From Clostridia bacterium (GTDB lineage: Bacteria; Bacillota; Clostridia; Christensenellales; CAG-138), in NCBI GenBank assembly GCA_030526425.1, contig JAUNCT010000002.1, positions 64,001 to 128,000 on the forward strand: DNA of 64,000 nt. The letters run 5' to 3'. Positions 31,973 through 40,756 of this stretch are shown here, piece after piece. Under the pieces are notes generated by a model, which saw only the letters and a list, made by a program, of their open reading frames with translations, had not been told where the DNA came from and did no database searches. A program made the translations under genes and the position numbers. Position 1 is the stretch's first letter, and every line of letters starts with the position of its first letter.

Positions 31973-33186
31973 TTGCTCCGCTTCGCTTCGCCGATGATCC
32001 TGCCCGTTCCATCGAGCAGGGCGCGCACCGCATCGAGCTCGAACTGCACGCCGTACGCCAGCGCGTCCTCGTCCATACGGTACTTCGAGTTGTGGTGCGG
32101 GAACGCGCAGCCCTTATCCGCATTGCCGGAACCGAGCTCCAAAAAGAACCCGGGCGTCCCGTCGGCAAGGAAGTACGAAAAATCCTCCCCGGGCATGATG
32201 GGCTCCATCTCCAGCAGCTTCTCCTCGCCGTACCGGCCGAGGATGAGCTTGCGCGCCATGCCCGCAAGCGCCGCGTCGTTTTCGACGGAGGGATAGCTTT
32301 CGAGCCAGTCGATGTCGATCATCACGTCGTTCGCCGTCGCAACGCCCTCGGCGATCTTGTGCACCGCCTCGCGGACCTTGCGGCGCTGTTCTTTGCCGAA
32401 GGTGCGCACGGATGCGTTCAGCACCACTTCGTTCGGGATGATGTTGTACGCCGTGCCGCCGTGGACCTCGCAGATGGAAAGCGCCACGCTCTCCCGCGCG
32501 GCCGTGCGGCGCGCGACGATGGTCTGTGCCTGCAGAATGAACGCCGCGGCGGCGACCACCGGGTCCTTGCACTGCTCGGGGAAGGCGCAGTGTCCGCCCT
32601 TGCCGCGGACGACCACGCCGAAGCTGTCGACGTTTGCGGTCAGCACGCCGTTCTTCACGCCGTGCGCGCCCGTGGGAAAGTTGCTCGACAGGTGCAGCGC
32701 CAGCATGACGTCCACGCCCTTCGCGGCGCCCGCGCGCACCATTTCGATCGCGCCGCCCGGCGGCAGTTCCTCCGCATGCTGGAAGAAGCATCGCACCTCA
32801 CCGCAGAACGTGTCGCGGCTCTCGGCAAGAAGGCGCACCGCCGTCAGAAGGATCGCCGCATGCCCGTCGTGTCCGCAGGAATGCATCGCGCCGTCGTTCT
32901 TCGAGCAGAACGGCTCGATCGGCTCCTCCTGCATGGGCAGGGCGTCGATATCCGCGCGGATGCCCACGGTATAGGGCGTGCCGGGCTTCGTCCCCTCGAT
33001 CTTCGCGATGACGCCCGTTTTCGTCACCCGCTCCGTCCGCACGTTCGGGATGGCGTTCAGCTGTGTTTCGAGCCACAGGGTCGTTTCGTATTCGCGGAAC
33101 GAGATCTCCGCGTGTTCATGCAGACGGCGCCGCGCGATGATGAGCGACCGTTCCGCCTGAAGGACCTCTTGGGAAAGACCTTCCAT
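31969..33186 (-). CDS. M20-family amidohydrolase (hippurate/N-acyl-amino-acid hydrolase type)
   Basis: 405 aa. Metal-binding motifs: MHSCGHDGHAAILL near residue 105 and FFQHAEELPPGG near 140, plus HGGTAYNIIPNEV and PGEDFSYF, all typical of the IAA-amidohydrolase/hippurate hydrolase group, which splits N-acyl amino acids. The start has GGAGG 7 bases upstream. It overlaps the MBL gene and lies 45 bp after the flavodoxin-fold reductase gene. Exact substrate unknown. Confidence 0.88.
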   Translation of the reverse strand: MEGLSQEVLQAERSLIIARRRLHEHAEISFREYETTLWLETQLNAIPNVRTERVTKTGVIAKIEGTKPGTPYTVGIRADIDALPMQEEPIEPFCSKNDGAMHSCGHDGHAAILLTAVRLLAESRDTFCGEVRCFFQHAEELPPGGAIEMVRAGAAKGVDVMLALHLSSNFPTGAHGVKNGVLTANVDSFGVVVRGKGGHCAFPEQCKDPVVAAAAFILQAQTIVARRTAARESVALSICEVHGGTAYNIIPNEVVLNASVRTFGKEQRRKVREAVHKIAEGVATANDVMIDIDWLESYPSVENDAALAGMARKLILGRYGEEKLLEMEPIMPGEDFSYFLADGTPGFFLELGSGNADKGCAFPHHNSKYRMDEDALAYGVQFELDAVRALLDGTGRIIGEAKRSK

Positions 33187-33231
33187 ATTCTGCCTCCGTG
33201 TCGTGATATGGTCGTGGACCGCCGCAGCGGC

Positions 33232-33831
33232 TCAGAATTCCTTTGCGATCTCCGTCAGTTCCGCTTCCGCCCGGGCGAGCAGCTCGTCCACCGGTTCGAG
33301 CCCGAGGTCGAGCCCGTCTGCGGAAACGCCGCGGAAGCGTTCGATGCCGACGTATTGGCAGAAGCTCTCGAGATACGGGAACGCCTGCTCGAGGTATTCG
33401 TCTTCGCCGGTGAAATCGGCGCCGCGCGTGGTGATGTACAGCAGTTCCTTCGCCTTGCACAGACCGTATACGCCGGTTTCATCGCAGCGGAAGGTGATGC
33501 CGTCCACGTTGACGTTCTCGATGTAGATCTTCAGCAGCGCCGGGAAGCTCAGGTCCCAAAAGGGCGCCGCGATCACGATGCGGTCCGCCTCGGCGAACCC
33601 GTGCGCGTAGCGGAAACGCGGTCCCTTGCGCTCCGGGTCGGTTACGAGCAGCTCCTGCCGCTGCGCGAAGAACCCTTCCATCAGGCAGGCGAGGTTCTCG
33701 TCCATCAGCGTCAGGCGCTCGATCTCATATTCCCCGCGCGCTTCGACTTGTTTCAAAAAGCTCTCCGCAAGGCGCTTCGTGCGGGATTCTTCTCTGCGGA
33801 TGCAGCAATCGACATACAGCAGTTTTTTCAT
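33232..33831 (-). CDS. NAD(P)H-dependent flavodoxin-fold oxidoreductase (AzoR-like)
   Basis: 199 aa. Flavodoxin-2 fold with LLYVDCCIRREESRTKRLAESFL at the start, the FMN-binding APFWDLSFPALLKIYIENVNVDGITF and LLYITTRGADFTGEDEY. Such FMN enzymes (AzoR, quinone reductases) reduce azo compounds or quinones by two electrons. The ATG overlaps the ribokinase stop (ATGA). The open frame continues far upstream but that region codes for the ribokinase in another frame. Confidence 0.85.
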   Translation of the reverse strand: MKKLLYVDCCIRREESRTKRLAESFLKQVEARGEYEIERLTLMDENLACLMEGFFAQRQELLVTDPERKGPRFRYAHGFAEADRIVIAAPFWDLSFPALLKIYIENVNVDGITFRCDETGVYGLCKAKELLYITTRGADFTGEDEYLEQAFPYLESFCQYVGIERFRGVSADGLDLGLEPVDELLARAEAELTEIAKEF

Positions 33832-34751
33832 GCTTCGGTGACCTCCGGTACATTCAGTTTGCCCGACGCGATCGTCTCTTCGACCTCGCGCACGGTGGGG
33901 ATGGAATCCGCCGCGCCCGGGCGGGTGACGCAAATGGCGGATGCCGCCGTTGCGAGCCGCAGCGCTTCCGCGCGACCTTTGCCCGAGAGCACCGCGCCGA
34001 GGAAGAACCCCGTGAAGGTGTCGCCCGCGGCGGTCGTATCCACCGCGTTCACGGTGCAGCTGCCGATGCGGTACTTCTTCCCGCCCGAAACGTACACCGC
34101 GCCGTTTTTGCCGAGCGTCAGAACGATGTCGAGCCCGGGATACTTTTCCGTCAGCACGGGGACGATCTCCTCCGCGGTCGGCGCGGTCCCCGCGAGCTCC
34201 GAACCCTCGACCTCGTTGACGAACAGGTAATCGAGCTTGTCGAGCGGGTACTCCGCCACGGTCTTGTCCATGGGCGCGGCGTTCAGCGCCGTCTTCAGCC
34301 CGCGGGCGTGCGCCCGTTCGATGATCGTGCCGACGAGGTTCGTTTCGTTCTGCATCAGCACGACGCCCTCGCTGCCGAACGCGTCCAGCGTCTTTTCGAT
34401 CATCTCCTCCGTCAGCTCGCGGTTCGTTCCGCCGAACAGGAGGATGCAGTTCTGTCCCGCATCGTCGACCTGGATGATGGCGTTGCCGCAAAGCCCGTCC
34501 GTCGCTTCGAGCAGGCGCACGTCCACGCCCTTCTCGGTGAGCTTTTCGCGCAACATCGCGCCGTCGCGCCCGATCTTTCCGGCGTGCAGCACGGTGCAGC
34601 CCGCTTGCGCCGCGGCCACGGACTGATTCAGCCCCTTGCCGCCGCAGTTGACCGAAAGACTCTTGGATGCCTTGGTCTCGCCGGGGCGGATAAAGGAATC
34701 GACCCGGTAGACATAATCGATGTTCAGCGAACCGAAATTCAAAATGCGCAT
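33828..34751 (-). CDS. rbsK: Ribokinase-family (PfkB) sugar kinase
   Basis: 307 aa. PfkB fold: RPGETKASKSLSVNCGGKGLNQSVAAAQAG near the start (signature 1), LFGGTNRELTEEMIE, and the catalytic VNAVDTTAAGDTFTGFFLGAVLSG near residue 235 with its GDTF Asp. This fits ribokinase, which makes ribose 5-phosphate; it would take up ribose freed by the nucleoside hydrolases nearby. DTTAAGDT replaces the more usual DTTGAGDT. AAAGGAG precedes the ATG at 34751. Divergent from udp. Confidence 0.87.
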   Translation of the reverse strand: MRILNFGSLNIDYVYRVDSFIRPGETKASKSLSVNCGGKGLNQSVAAAQAGCTVLHAGKIGRDGAMLREKLTEKGVDVRLLEATDGLCGNAIIQVDDAGQNCILLFGGTNRELTEEMIEKTLDAFGSEGVVLMQNETNLVGTIIERAHARGLKTALNAAPMDKTVAEYPLDKLDYLFVNEVEGSELAGTAPTAEEIVPVLTEKYPGLDIVLTLGKNGAVYVSGGKKYRIGSCTVNAVDTTAAGDTFTGFFLGAVLSGKGRAEALRLATAASAICVTRPGAADSIPTVREVEETIASGKLNVPEVTEA

Positions 34752-34784
34752 GACTTCTCCTTTATGGGCTTTTGCCCGCAAGCA

Positions 34785-34813
34785 TTGAAAAAACATCGGG
34801 GTTTCGGTATGAT
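34785..34813 (+). promoter_or_regulatory. udp promoter
   Basis: TTGAAA, 17-base spacer, TATGAT, about 82 bp before the start. A palindrome covers the -10. Confidence 0.8.
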
Positions 34814-34821
34814 GATACCGA
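34804..34821. promoter_or_regulatory. Candidate operator over the udp -10 box
   Basis: Inverted repeat TCGGTAT-GATG-ATACCGA. Its position between rbsK and udp, over the -10, would suit repression of udp and possibly both genes. Confidence 0.5.
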
Positions 34822-34894
34822 TGGGATTCCGCCGCAGCGACGGCGTTTCCCGGATACTTCATCATATCATAAATTCAACGGGAGAGGAACCAAT

Positions 34895-35632
34895 ATGTCT
34901 AACGTACAGGCCCATATTTGTCTCGACGATACCGTCGGCATCCGCTGCGCACTGCTGCCCGGCGACCCCAAGCGCATCGACCGCATCACGCCCTTCCTCA
35001 CGGATGTGCGGGAGCTGGTCTACAACCGCGAATTCCGCTCCGTTTCGGGCAATTACAAGGGCTTGCCCGTGCTGTGCGTTTCGACGGGCATCGGCGGTGC
35101 GTCTGCCGCCATCGCCGTGGAAGAACTCAAAAACATCGGTGTCACCCACATGATCCGCATCGGTTCCTGCGGCGCTCTGCAGGAGGGCATCGGTCTCGGC
35201 GAGCTCATCCTCGTTTCGGGCGCGGTACGCGACGACGGCGCGTCGAAGATGTATGTCGACCCGATCTATCCTGCCGTCCCCGACAGCGACCTGCTGTTTG
35301 CCGTGCGCTCCGCGGCGGAAGAGCTCGGTCTCAAAACCCACACCGGCATCGCCCGCAGCCACGACAGCTTCTATACCGATTTCGAAGACGAACGCCACGC
35401 CAAGTGGCAGAAGACCGGCGTGCTCGGTTGCGACATGGAGACCGCCGCGCTGTACACGGTCGGTCGTCTCCGCGGCGTGAAGACCATGTCCATCCTCAAC
35501 AACGTCGTCGTTGCGGGTGAAGACACGGCGGATTCCATCGGCGGCTATGTCGACGGCGAATCCCTCACCATGAAGGGCGAACGCGATGAGATCGTCGTCG
35601 CGCTCGAAGCCCTGCGCAAGGTCCTCGGCTGA
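34895..35632 (+). CDS. udp: Uridine phosphorylase-type nucleoside phosphorylase
   Basis: 245 aa, nucleoside phosphorylase-I family. Phosphate-binding CALLPGDPKRIDRI at the start, STGIGGASAAIAVEELKNIG, the SCGALQEGIGLGELILVSGAVRDDG core and DMETAALYTVGRLRGVKTMSIL are typical of uridine phosphorylase. It splits uridine (or related nucleosides) with phosphate to a base and ribose 1-phosphate. GGGAGAGGA precedes the ATG at 34895; the frame further upstream is intergenic. A strong terminator follows, so this is a single-gene unit in a nucleoside salvage region. Confidence 0.9.
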   Translation: MSNVQAHICLDDTVGIRCALLPGDPKRIDRITPFLTDVRELVYNREFRSVSGNYKGLPVLCVSTGIGGASAAIAVEELKNIGVTHMIRIGSCGALQEGIGLGELILVSGAVRDDGASKMYVDPIYPAVPDSDLLFAVRSAAEELGLKTHTGIARSHDSFYTDFEDERHAKWQKTGVLGCDMETAALYTVGRLRGVKTMSILNNVVVAGEDTADSIGGYVDGESLTMKGERDEIVVALEALRKVLG

Positions 35633-35649
35633 ACCTACCCCCACATGAC

Positions 35650-35681
35650 AAAACGGCGGTGCATGCTCGCACCGCCGTTTT
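35650..35681 (+). terminator. Terminator of udp, shared with the convergent HAD gene
   Basis: AAAACGGCGGTGC and its complement ending TTTTT around a 6-base loop. Confidence 0.9.
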
Positions 35682-35694
35682 TGTTGTTCCCCGG

Positions 35695-36507
35695 TCACAC
35701 CAGCCCAAAATGCTCAAGCGCGTATGCGATCCCGTCGTCGTCGATGGCCTTGGTCACAAAGTCCGCGTGCGCCTTCACGGAATCCATGCCGTTGCCCATC
35801 ACGACCGCGACATCCGCGTGCGAAAGCATCTCCAAATCGTTCGGGCTGTCCCCGAAGGCGTAGGAAACGCGCCCCGCACCGAAGCGTTCCATCACGTGCT
35901 CAAGCCCCGTGCCCTTCGTGCAGCCGATCGGCACGCACTCGTAGAAGCCTCCGCGCGGCACGCGGAAGAAGTTGCGGTCGGTCAGTTCCAAAAACTTCTC
36001 GTAAACCTCGCCTTCCCCCTCGTCGATGAGGAACTTCGCGAACCGGAAGTCCTCGCGGTACACATCGGTCGAACCGGGCACGCCCATCGCGACGAGCCGC
36101 GCGTGCTCCCGTTGGGAAGCCTCGCTCACGGGTACCTCCCCGTCGTAATAAATGCCGGAATCGTCCTCGTACACGGCGGGGATACGGCTCGCCCGCGCGG
36201 TATCGCGGATCTCCCGCTGGACCTCGGGGCTCGGGTGCACATCGTATACGATGGCGTAACTGCCGTCCGGCTCGCGCAGTCGCAGCTGCACGCCGCAGCC
36301 GCAGACCAGCCCGTCGAAGGGGATCTCCAGCACGCAGGGGTCGATGTGGGTGTAGGGGCGCCCCGTGTTCACAAAGCAAAGGTGCCCGTTCTCCTGCGCC
36401 TTGCGGATGGCGCGCACCGCGCTTTCCGGCACCAGGTGCTCCACCGGGTCGGTCAGGGTCATGTCGATGTCGAAAAACAACACCGCTTTCGTTTCGTTCG
36501 TTTCCAT
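35695..36507 (-). CDS. HAD-superfamily Cof-type phosphatase
   Basis: 270 aa. Motif I FFDIDMTLTDP (about 11-21) has the second Asp, as in phosphatases; motif II NTGRP; motif IV YAFGDSPNDLEMLSHADVAVVMGNG near 220. The two-domain type IIB cap identifies a Cof-like sugar phosphate phosphatase. GAGGA stands before the start. It follows the nucleoside hydrolase gene across a terminator, so readthrough may place it in the nucleoside operon; a role on ribose phosphates would fit but is not shown. Confidence 0.85.
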   Translation of the reverse strand: METNETKAVLFFDIDMTLTDPVEHLVPESAVRAIRKAQENGHLCFVNTGRPYTHIDPCVLEIPFDGLVCGCGVQLRLREPDGSYAIVYDVHPSPEVQREIRDTARASRIPAVYEDDSGIYYDGEVPVSEASQREHARLVAMGVPGSTDVYREDFRFAKFLIDEGEGEVYEKFLELTDRNFFRVPRGGFYECVPIGCTKGTGLEHVMERFGAGRVSYAFGDSPNDLEMLSHADVAVVMGNGMDSVKAHADFVTKAIDDDGIAYALEHFGLV

Positions 36508-36524
36508 GGTCGTTCCTCAAAAAG

Positions 36525-36552
36525 CCGCCCCGGGGCACGCGCTCCGGGGCGG
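36525..36552 (-). terminator. Terminator after the nucleoside hydrolase genes
   Basis: CCGCCCCGG and CCGGGGCGG arms with a 10-base loop, followed by TTTTT on the minus strand. Confidence 0.85.
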
Positions 36553-36573
36553 TCGTCGTCGTTGGTTTGCGCG

Positions 36574-37512
36574 TTACGCGCTGTAGCTCCCGATCAGCTC
36601 GAAGACCTTGTCGCGGAAGGCTTCGCGGTCGACATCGTAAACGATCACCGCGTTCTTCACGGGGAACTGCTTATCGGAAAGGAAGTCCGTCACGGTCTTG
36701 CCGCGGGTGTACTTGCCGAGCGTTTCGACGTGCACGCCCACCGTATCGGTCTTGTACAGTTCGGGATACGCCGCGTAGATGACCGCGCAGGGGTCGTGCA
36801 GGCACATCCCGGGGAAACCGTGACCGAGGCTGTAGCGCATCTCGCCGCGCCCCACCAGGTGGCAGAACATGCCCTGCTCGTTGACCGCGGAAAGCTTTTC
36901 GGATTCCTCGGCGTTGAACCACGCCTTCAGCGTCACGTCGAGACCGACCATGTGCACCGGCACGCCGCTGTTGAACACGATCTCCGCGGCTTCCGGGTCG
37001 GTGTAGATGTTGAACTCCGCAGCGGGCGTCACGTTGCCGTAGCTGGCGGCACCGCCCATGATCACGATGCGGCGGATGAGCTTCGGCAGCTCCTTGTACT
37101 TCAAAAACGCCATGGCGAGGTTCGTCAGCGGCGCCGTCGCGATGAGCTCGAGCGCCCCGTTTTGGCGTTTTGCTTCCTCATAGATGTAATCCCAAGCCTT
37201 CATGCTTTCGGGCGCGCGCTTCGGGTCGTCGAATTCCAGGTCGCCGAGCCCGTTCTTACCGTGCACATGCTCCGCCGTCGGGGCGGTCGCATCCGCGAAC
37301 AGGGGTTTGTCCGCACCGGCGTACACGGGCAGATCGACACCCGCGAGCTCCAGCACGTGTCCGGTGTTGCGCAGCACCTTCGGCAGCGGCGTATTGCCCG
37401 CCACGCAGGTGAAGCCTTTGATATCGAACGCGGGGATCTTCAGCGCGAGCAGGATCGCGATCGCATCGTCGATACCGGTATCGCAATCGAAAATCACGGG
37501 GATACGTTCCAT
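36574..37512 (-). CDS. Nucleoside hydrolase (inosine/uridine-preferring family)
   Basis: 312 aa. The Ca-binding signature IFDCDTGIDDAIA (residues 5-17), NTPLPKVLRNTGHVLELAG, and a late LHDPCAVIYA with the last Ca-ligand Asp define the family. It hydrolyses the N-glycosidic bond of ribonucleosides to base and ribose. GAGGTGA precedes the ATG at 37512, which is 11 bp after the stop of a second nucleoside hydrolase gene. Together with the importer upstream it forms a nucleoside uptake and cleavage operon. Confidence 0.9.
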   Translation of the reverse strand: MERIPVIFDCDTGIDDAIAILLALKIPAFDIKGFTCVAGNTPLPKVLRNTGHVLELAGVDLPVYAGADKPLFADATAPTAEHVHGKNGLGDLEFDDPKRAPESMKAWDYIYEEAKRQNGALELIATAPLTNLAMAFLKYKELPKLIRRIVIMGGAASYGNVTPAAEFNIYTDPEAAEIVFNSGVPVHMVGLDVTLKAWFNAEESEKLSAVNEQGMFCHLVGRGEMRYSLGHGFPGMCLHDPCAVIYAAYPELYKTDTVGVHVETLGKYTRGKTVTDFLSDKQFPVKNAVIVYDVDREAFRDKVFELIGSYSA

Positions 37513-37522
37513 CGTCGTCACC

Positions 37523-38467
37523 TCATTTCTCGTCATAGGCCTTGACCGCTTCGACCAGCAGGTCCGCGAACGCTTTGCGGTCGATGTTCAGGATCGCGCG
37601 GACGTTCGGCTTTTTGTCGGTCGAGCCGTACATGTCCGCCACGGTCATGCCGCGGCAGTACTTGCCCGTCAGCTCGATGTCCACATGCACGTCCTTCATC
37701 GTCATGATCTCGGGGTGCAGCAGGGCAGCGACCGCGCACGGATCGTGCACCGGCGCGCCGGTGTAGCCGATGTCGCGGTGGAAGTGGTAGAAGAACTCCA
37801 GCCACTCCGCAACGACCTTCGCCACGGGGTTGCCCACCGCACGGATGCGCTCGAAATCCTCGGGGAAGATCAGCGCCTTCTCGGTCACATCCAGTCCCGC
37901 CATGAGGATCGGCACGCCGCTGCGGAACACAACGTCCGCAGCTTCGGGGTCGACGAGGATATTGAACTCCGCCGCCGGCGTCCAGTTGCCGCTTGCGAGA
38001 CCGCCGCCCATCAGGGAGATGCGCGCGATCTTCGGCTTCAGGTCCGGACGTTCGGTCAAAAGCGCGGCGATGTTCGTCAGCGGTCCCGTCGGCACGAGGG
38101 TCACGGGCTCTTCGCTTTCCTCGATGAGGCGCGCCATCAGCACGACGGAATCCTCTTCCACGGGTTCGATCTCGGGTTCCGGCAGCACGGGACCGTCGAG
38201 TCCGGATTCACCGTGCACGCTCGGCGCGTTCATCGGTTCCTCGATCAGGGGGCGCGTGCGTCCCTTCGCCAGCGGTCCCTTGTAGCCGATCAGCGTCAGG
38301 ATGCGCTGCGCGTTGTAGGTGGTCTTTTCGATGGTCTGGTTGCCGGCGCTCGTGCATACGCCGAGGATCTTCAGCCGGTCGGTGCTGTTTGCCAACACCC
38401 AGGCGATCGCATCGTCATGTCCGGGGTCACCCTCGAGAATGACCGGGATCGGTTTGATGTTCTCCAT
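37523..38467 (-). CDS. Nucleoside hydrolase, second paralogue
   Basis: 314 aa. Same family as the previous gene but clearly different. The Ca-binding signature reads ILEGDPGHDDAIA, so the first Asp is Glu while the other Asp ligands stay; VHDPCAVAALLHPE holds the last ligand. Whether the Glu alters activity is unknown. Two paralogues side by side often differ in purine against pyrimidine preference. GGAG is 9 bases before the ATG at 38467. It follows the permease gene after 111 bp with a hairpin. Confidence 0.88.
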   Translation of the reverse strand: MENIKPIPVILEGDPGHDDAIAWVLANSTDRLKILGVCTSAGNQTIEKTTYNAQRILTLIGYKGPLAKGRTRPLIEEPMNAPSVHGESGLDGPVLPEPEIEPVEEDSVVLMARLIEESEEPVTLVPTGPLTNIAALLTERPDLKPKIARISLMGGGLASGNWTPAAEFNILVDPEAADVVFRSGVPILMAGLDVTEKALIFPEDFERIRAVGNPVAKVVAEWLEFFYHFHRDIGYTGAPVHDPCAVAALLHPEIMTMKDVHVDIELTGKYCRGMTVADMYGSTDKKPNVRAILNIDRKAFADLLVEAVKAYDEK

Positions 38468-38536
38468 GTGATGTTTCTCCTTTCGGTGCACCGCAGCCGT
38501 ACGGCGGTATCCCGCCGCAAAGCGCGGTGATGAACA

Positions 38537-38565
38537 ACTGCCCGCCCGGAACGGGCAGGCAGTTC
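38537..38565 (-). terminator. Hairpin between the importer and the nucleoside hydrolases
   Basis: AACTGCC/GGCAGTT outer and GCCC/GGGC inner stems with one C-A mismatch. No T run follows on the minus strand; likely an attenuating or stabilising hairpin. Confidence 0.6.
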
Positions 38566-38578
38566 GGTCGTTCGTTTT

Positions 38579-39574
38579 TTATGCGGCCCGCTCGGTCTTC
38601 TCTTCCGAGTCGAGACCCTTCAGGCGCTTCTGTTCCTTCTTACGCACATACACGGCATAGAGCACGACGCCGATGAGAACGACGACGTACGGCACCGCGC
38701 CGAGCGCGTAGATGGAAAGTTCGAAGTGCTGCGCAAAGTTCGAGAACGCGTAGAACACGCCGAACGCCAGACAGCACAGGCAGACGATGCCGGGGTTCGC
38801 GGAACCCATCATGCACGCCGCGAGTCCGACGAAGCCGCGCCCCGCGATGAGACCGCTCGAGAACAGCGCCAGGTAGCAGGTGGACATGTACGCGCCCGCG
38901 ATGCCGCCGAACAGACCCGACAGCGTCAGCGAGATGGTCTTGATCTTCAGCGACGAGATACCGACGGATTCGGCGGCGTTCGGGTTCTCACCGACCGCAC
39001 GGATGCGCAGACCCGTCTTCGTTTTGAAGATGAAGAACGACAGCACGAACACCAGAACGTACGAAGCGTAGGTCAGGATGTAGTGACCGGAGAATATCTT
39101 GCCGATGACCGGGATGTCGTTGAGCCCCGGAATGAAGACCTTCGGCAGGTTGCCGCTCGTGAGGGAGGTCGTCGTCGCACGGTCGCCCGTAAGGGTGTAC
39201 ATCAGGTACACCGCGGCACCCGTCGCGATGAGGTTCAGCGCGATGCCGACGAGCGTAATGTCGATCTTCAGACGGTACGCGAACACGGAAACGAGGTAAC
39301 CGAGCAGGGAACCGACGATCATCGCCGCGATGAGACCCACCCAGGGACCGCCCGCGGTCGCGCCGACGGCACTGGATACGAGCACCGCCACCAGAGCCGT
39401 GAAGGTCATGATGCCTTCCATGCCCATGTTGGTCGCGGAGGCCTTCTGTGCCACCGCGCAGCCGAGAGCCGCCAGAAGGATCGGCGCCGCGGACTGGATG
39501 ATCATGAAATAGAATTCGGGGTTGCTGAACGCGCTGCCGATGGCAGCGAATACTTCATTGAACCATACACCCAT
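38579..39574 (-). CDS. Nucleoside ABC transporter permease (NupQ/YufQ-like)
   Basis: 331 aa, about eight membrane helices. Family BPD_transp_2: QSAAPILLAALGCAVAQKASATNMGMEGIMTF near the start and AVGENPNAAESVGISSLKIKTISLTLSGLFGGIAGAY hold the ATPase-coupling loop. With the next gene it forms the channel of a nucleoside importer like B. subtilis NupNOPQ. It is encoded 16 bp after the first permease gene and precedes the nucleoside hydrolases. A 25-residue charged tail is cytoplasmic. Confidence 0.9.
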   Translation of the reverse strand: MGVWFNEVFAAIGSAFSNPEFYFMIIQSAAPILLAALGCAVAQKASATNMGMEGIMTFTALVAVLVSSAVGATAGGPWVGLIAAMIVGSLLGYLVSVFAYRLKIDITLVGIALNLIATGAAVYLMYTLTGDRATTTSLTSGNLPKVFIPGLNDIPVIGKIFSGHYILTYASYVLVFVLSFFIFKTKTGLRIRAVGENPNAAESVGISSLKIKTISLTLSGLFGGIAGAYMSTCYLALFSSGLIAGRGFVGLAACMMGSANPGIVCLCCLAFGVFYAFSNFAQHFELSIYALGAVPYVVVLIGVVLYAVYVRKKEQKRLKGLDSEEKTERAA

Positions 39575-39589
39575 CTTCCGTTACCCCCT

Positions 39590-40756
39590 TCATGCTTCCG
39601 CAGCAAGCTTTGCGGCCTGCTTGTCTCTCGCGTCGGCAACGATCATCTTGCGGTGGGTCTTCGCGAGGAAGCGCTCCGCCAGCAGGAACAGGATGATGAC
39701 GCCTTCGACGATCTGCGTCATTTCGTTGATCGGACCGCCGGGCTGCGTGGACATGATCAGCGCGCCGGCGCGGATGTAAGCGATGAACGCGCAGGAGAGG
39801 AACAGCTTCTTCGGGTTGTTCCGGGCGAAGATCGCCATGATGACGCCGTCCCAGCCGTAGCCCGTCATTTCGATGCCGTAGTAGTAGTTGTAGTTGCCGA
39901 GGATGACCGTCGCGCCGCCAAGACCGCCGATCGCGCCGCCGATGACCTGCACCAGCACGCCGAGACCGACGACGCTCACGCCGACGTACTTCGCGAAGCT
40001 CGGGTTCTGACCGATCTGACGGATGCGGAAGCCCCACTTGGTCTTATAGAGGAAGATCCACGCGAGGATGACCACGACGATCGCGATGATGAGACCCCAG
40101 CGGAAGGTGATCTTCGTACCGAAGATCTTCTTGAACGTGAGCACGGGCTTTTCCGTCCACTGGTAAGAATACTTACTGGTCTTCGGGTCGCGCAGCGTCG
40201 TCGAAAACAGGCAGTACTGCGAAATGTACAGGATCACGTAGTTCATCATGAGCGAGGTGACCATGACGTTCGCGCCAAAGCGTTTTTCGAGCAGCGCCGG
40301 GATGAGCGTCACGAGTGCACCGGCGATCGTCGCCACCGCGAGACCGAGGATGATGCACAGCGCCGGGTTCGCGTTCTTCGCGACCATGTCGCCGTCCAGC
40401 AGGCAGCAGACCCATGCGCAGGCGAGACCGCCCGCCATGATGGAGCCTTCGAGACCGAGGTTGATCTTCGAGGCGCTGAACATGATGGAGACCGCGGCAC
40501 CCGTGAACAGGATCGGGATCATCTGCTGGATCCAGTAATCGAAGTAGTTCCAGCCGATGGCGGGCTTCACGTTCGGGTTCAGGATCTGCAGCGGTCCCAG
40601 GAAGAAGTACCGCAGGGATTCCGCGGGGTTCTTCGCGGACAGGAGGATCAGCACGACCGCAAGACCCAGACCGATGGCGATCGCCATCGCGGTGCGGATC
40701 AGGCTGAAGCGCGCCTCCACATCCATCCGTTGGATAAAGTTCTTTTTCTTATTCAT
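39590..40756 (-). CDS. Nucleoside ABC transporter permease (NupP/YufP-like)
   Basis: 388 aa, about ten membrane helices. AVSIMFSASKINLGLEGSIMAGGLACAW, VMTSLMMNYVILYISQYCLF and RQIGQNPSFAKYVGVSVVGLGVLVQVIGGAIGGLGG are hallmarks of YufP. Starts inside the end of the ATPase gene (8 bp overlap) behind GGGAGG. Confidence 0.9.
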   Translation of the reverse strand: MNKKKNFIQRMDVEARFSLIRTAMAIAIGLGLAVVLILLSAKNPAESLRYFFLGPLQILNPNVKPAIGWNYFDYWIQQMIPILFTGAAVSIMFSASKINLGLEGSIMAGGLACAWVCCLLDGDMVAKNANPALCIILGLAVATIAGALVTLIPALLEKRFGANVMVTSLMMNYVILYISQYCLFSTTLRDPKTSKYSYQWTEKPVLTFKKIFGTKITFRWGLIIAIVVVILAWIFLYKTKWGFRIRQIGQNPSFAKYVGVSVVGLGVLVQVIGGAIGGLGGATVILGNYNYYYGIEMTGYGWDGVIMAIFARNNPKKLFLSCAFIAYIRAGALIMSTQPGGPINEMTQIVEGVIILFLLAERFLAKTHRKMIVADARDKQAAKLAAEA

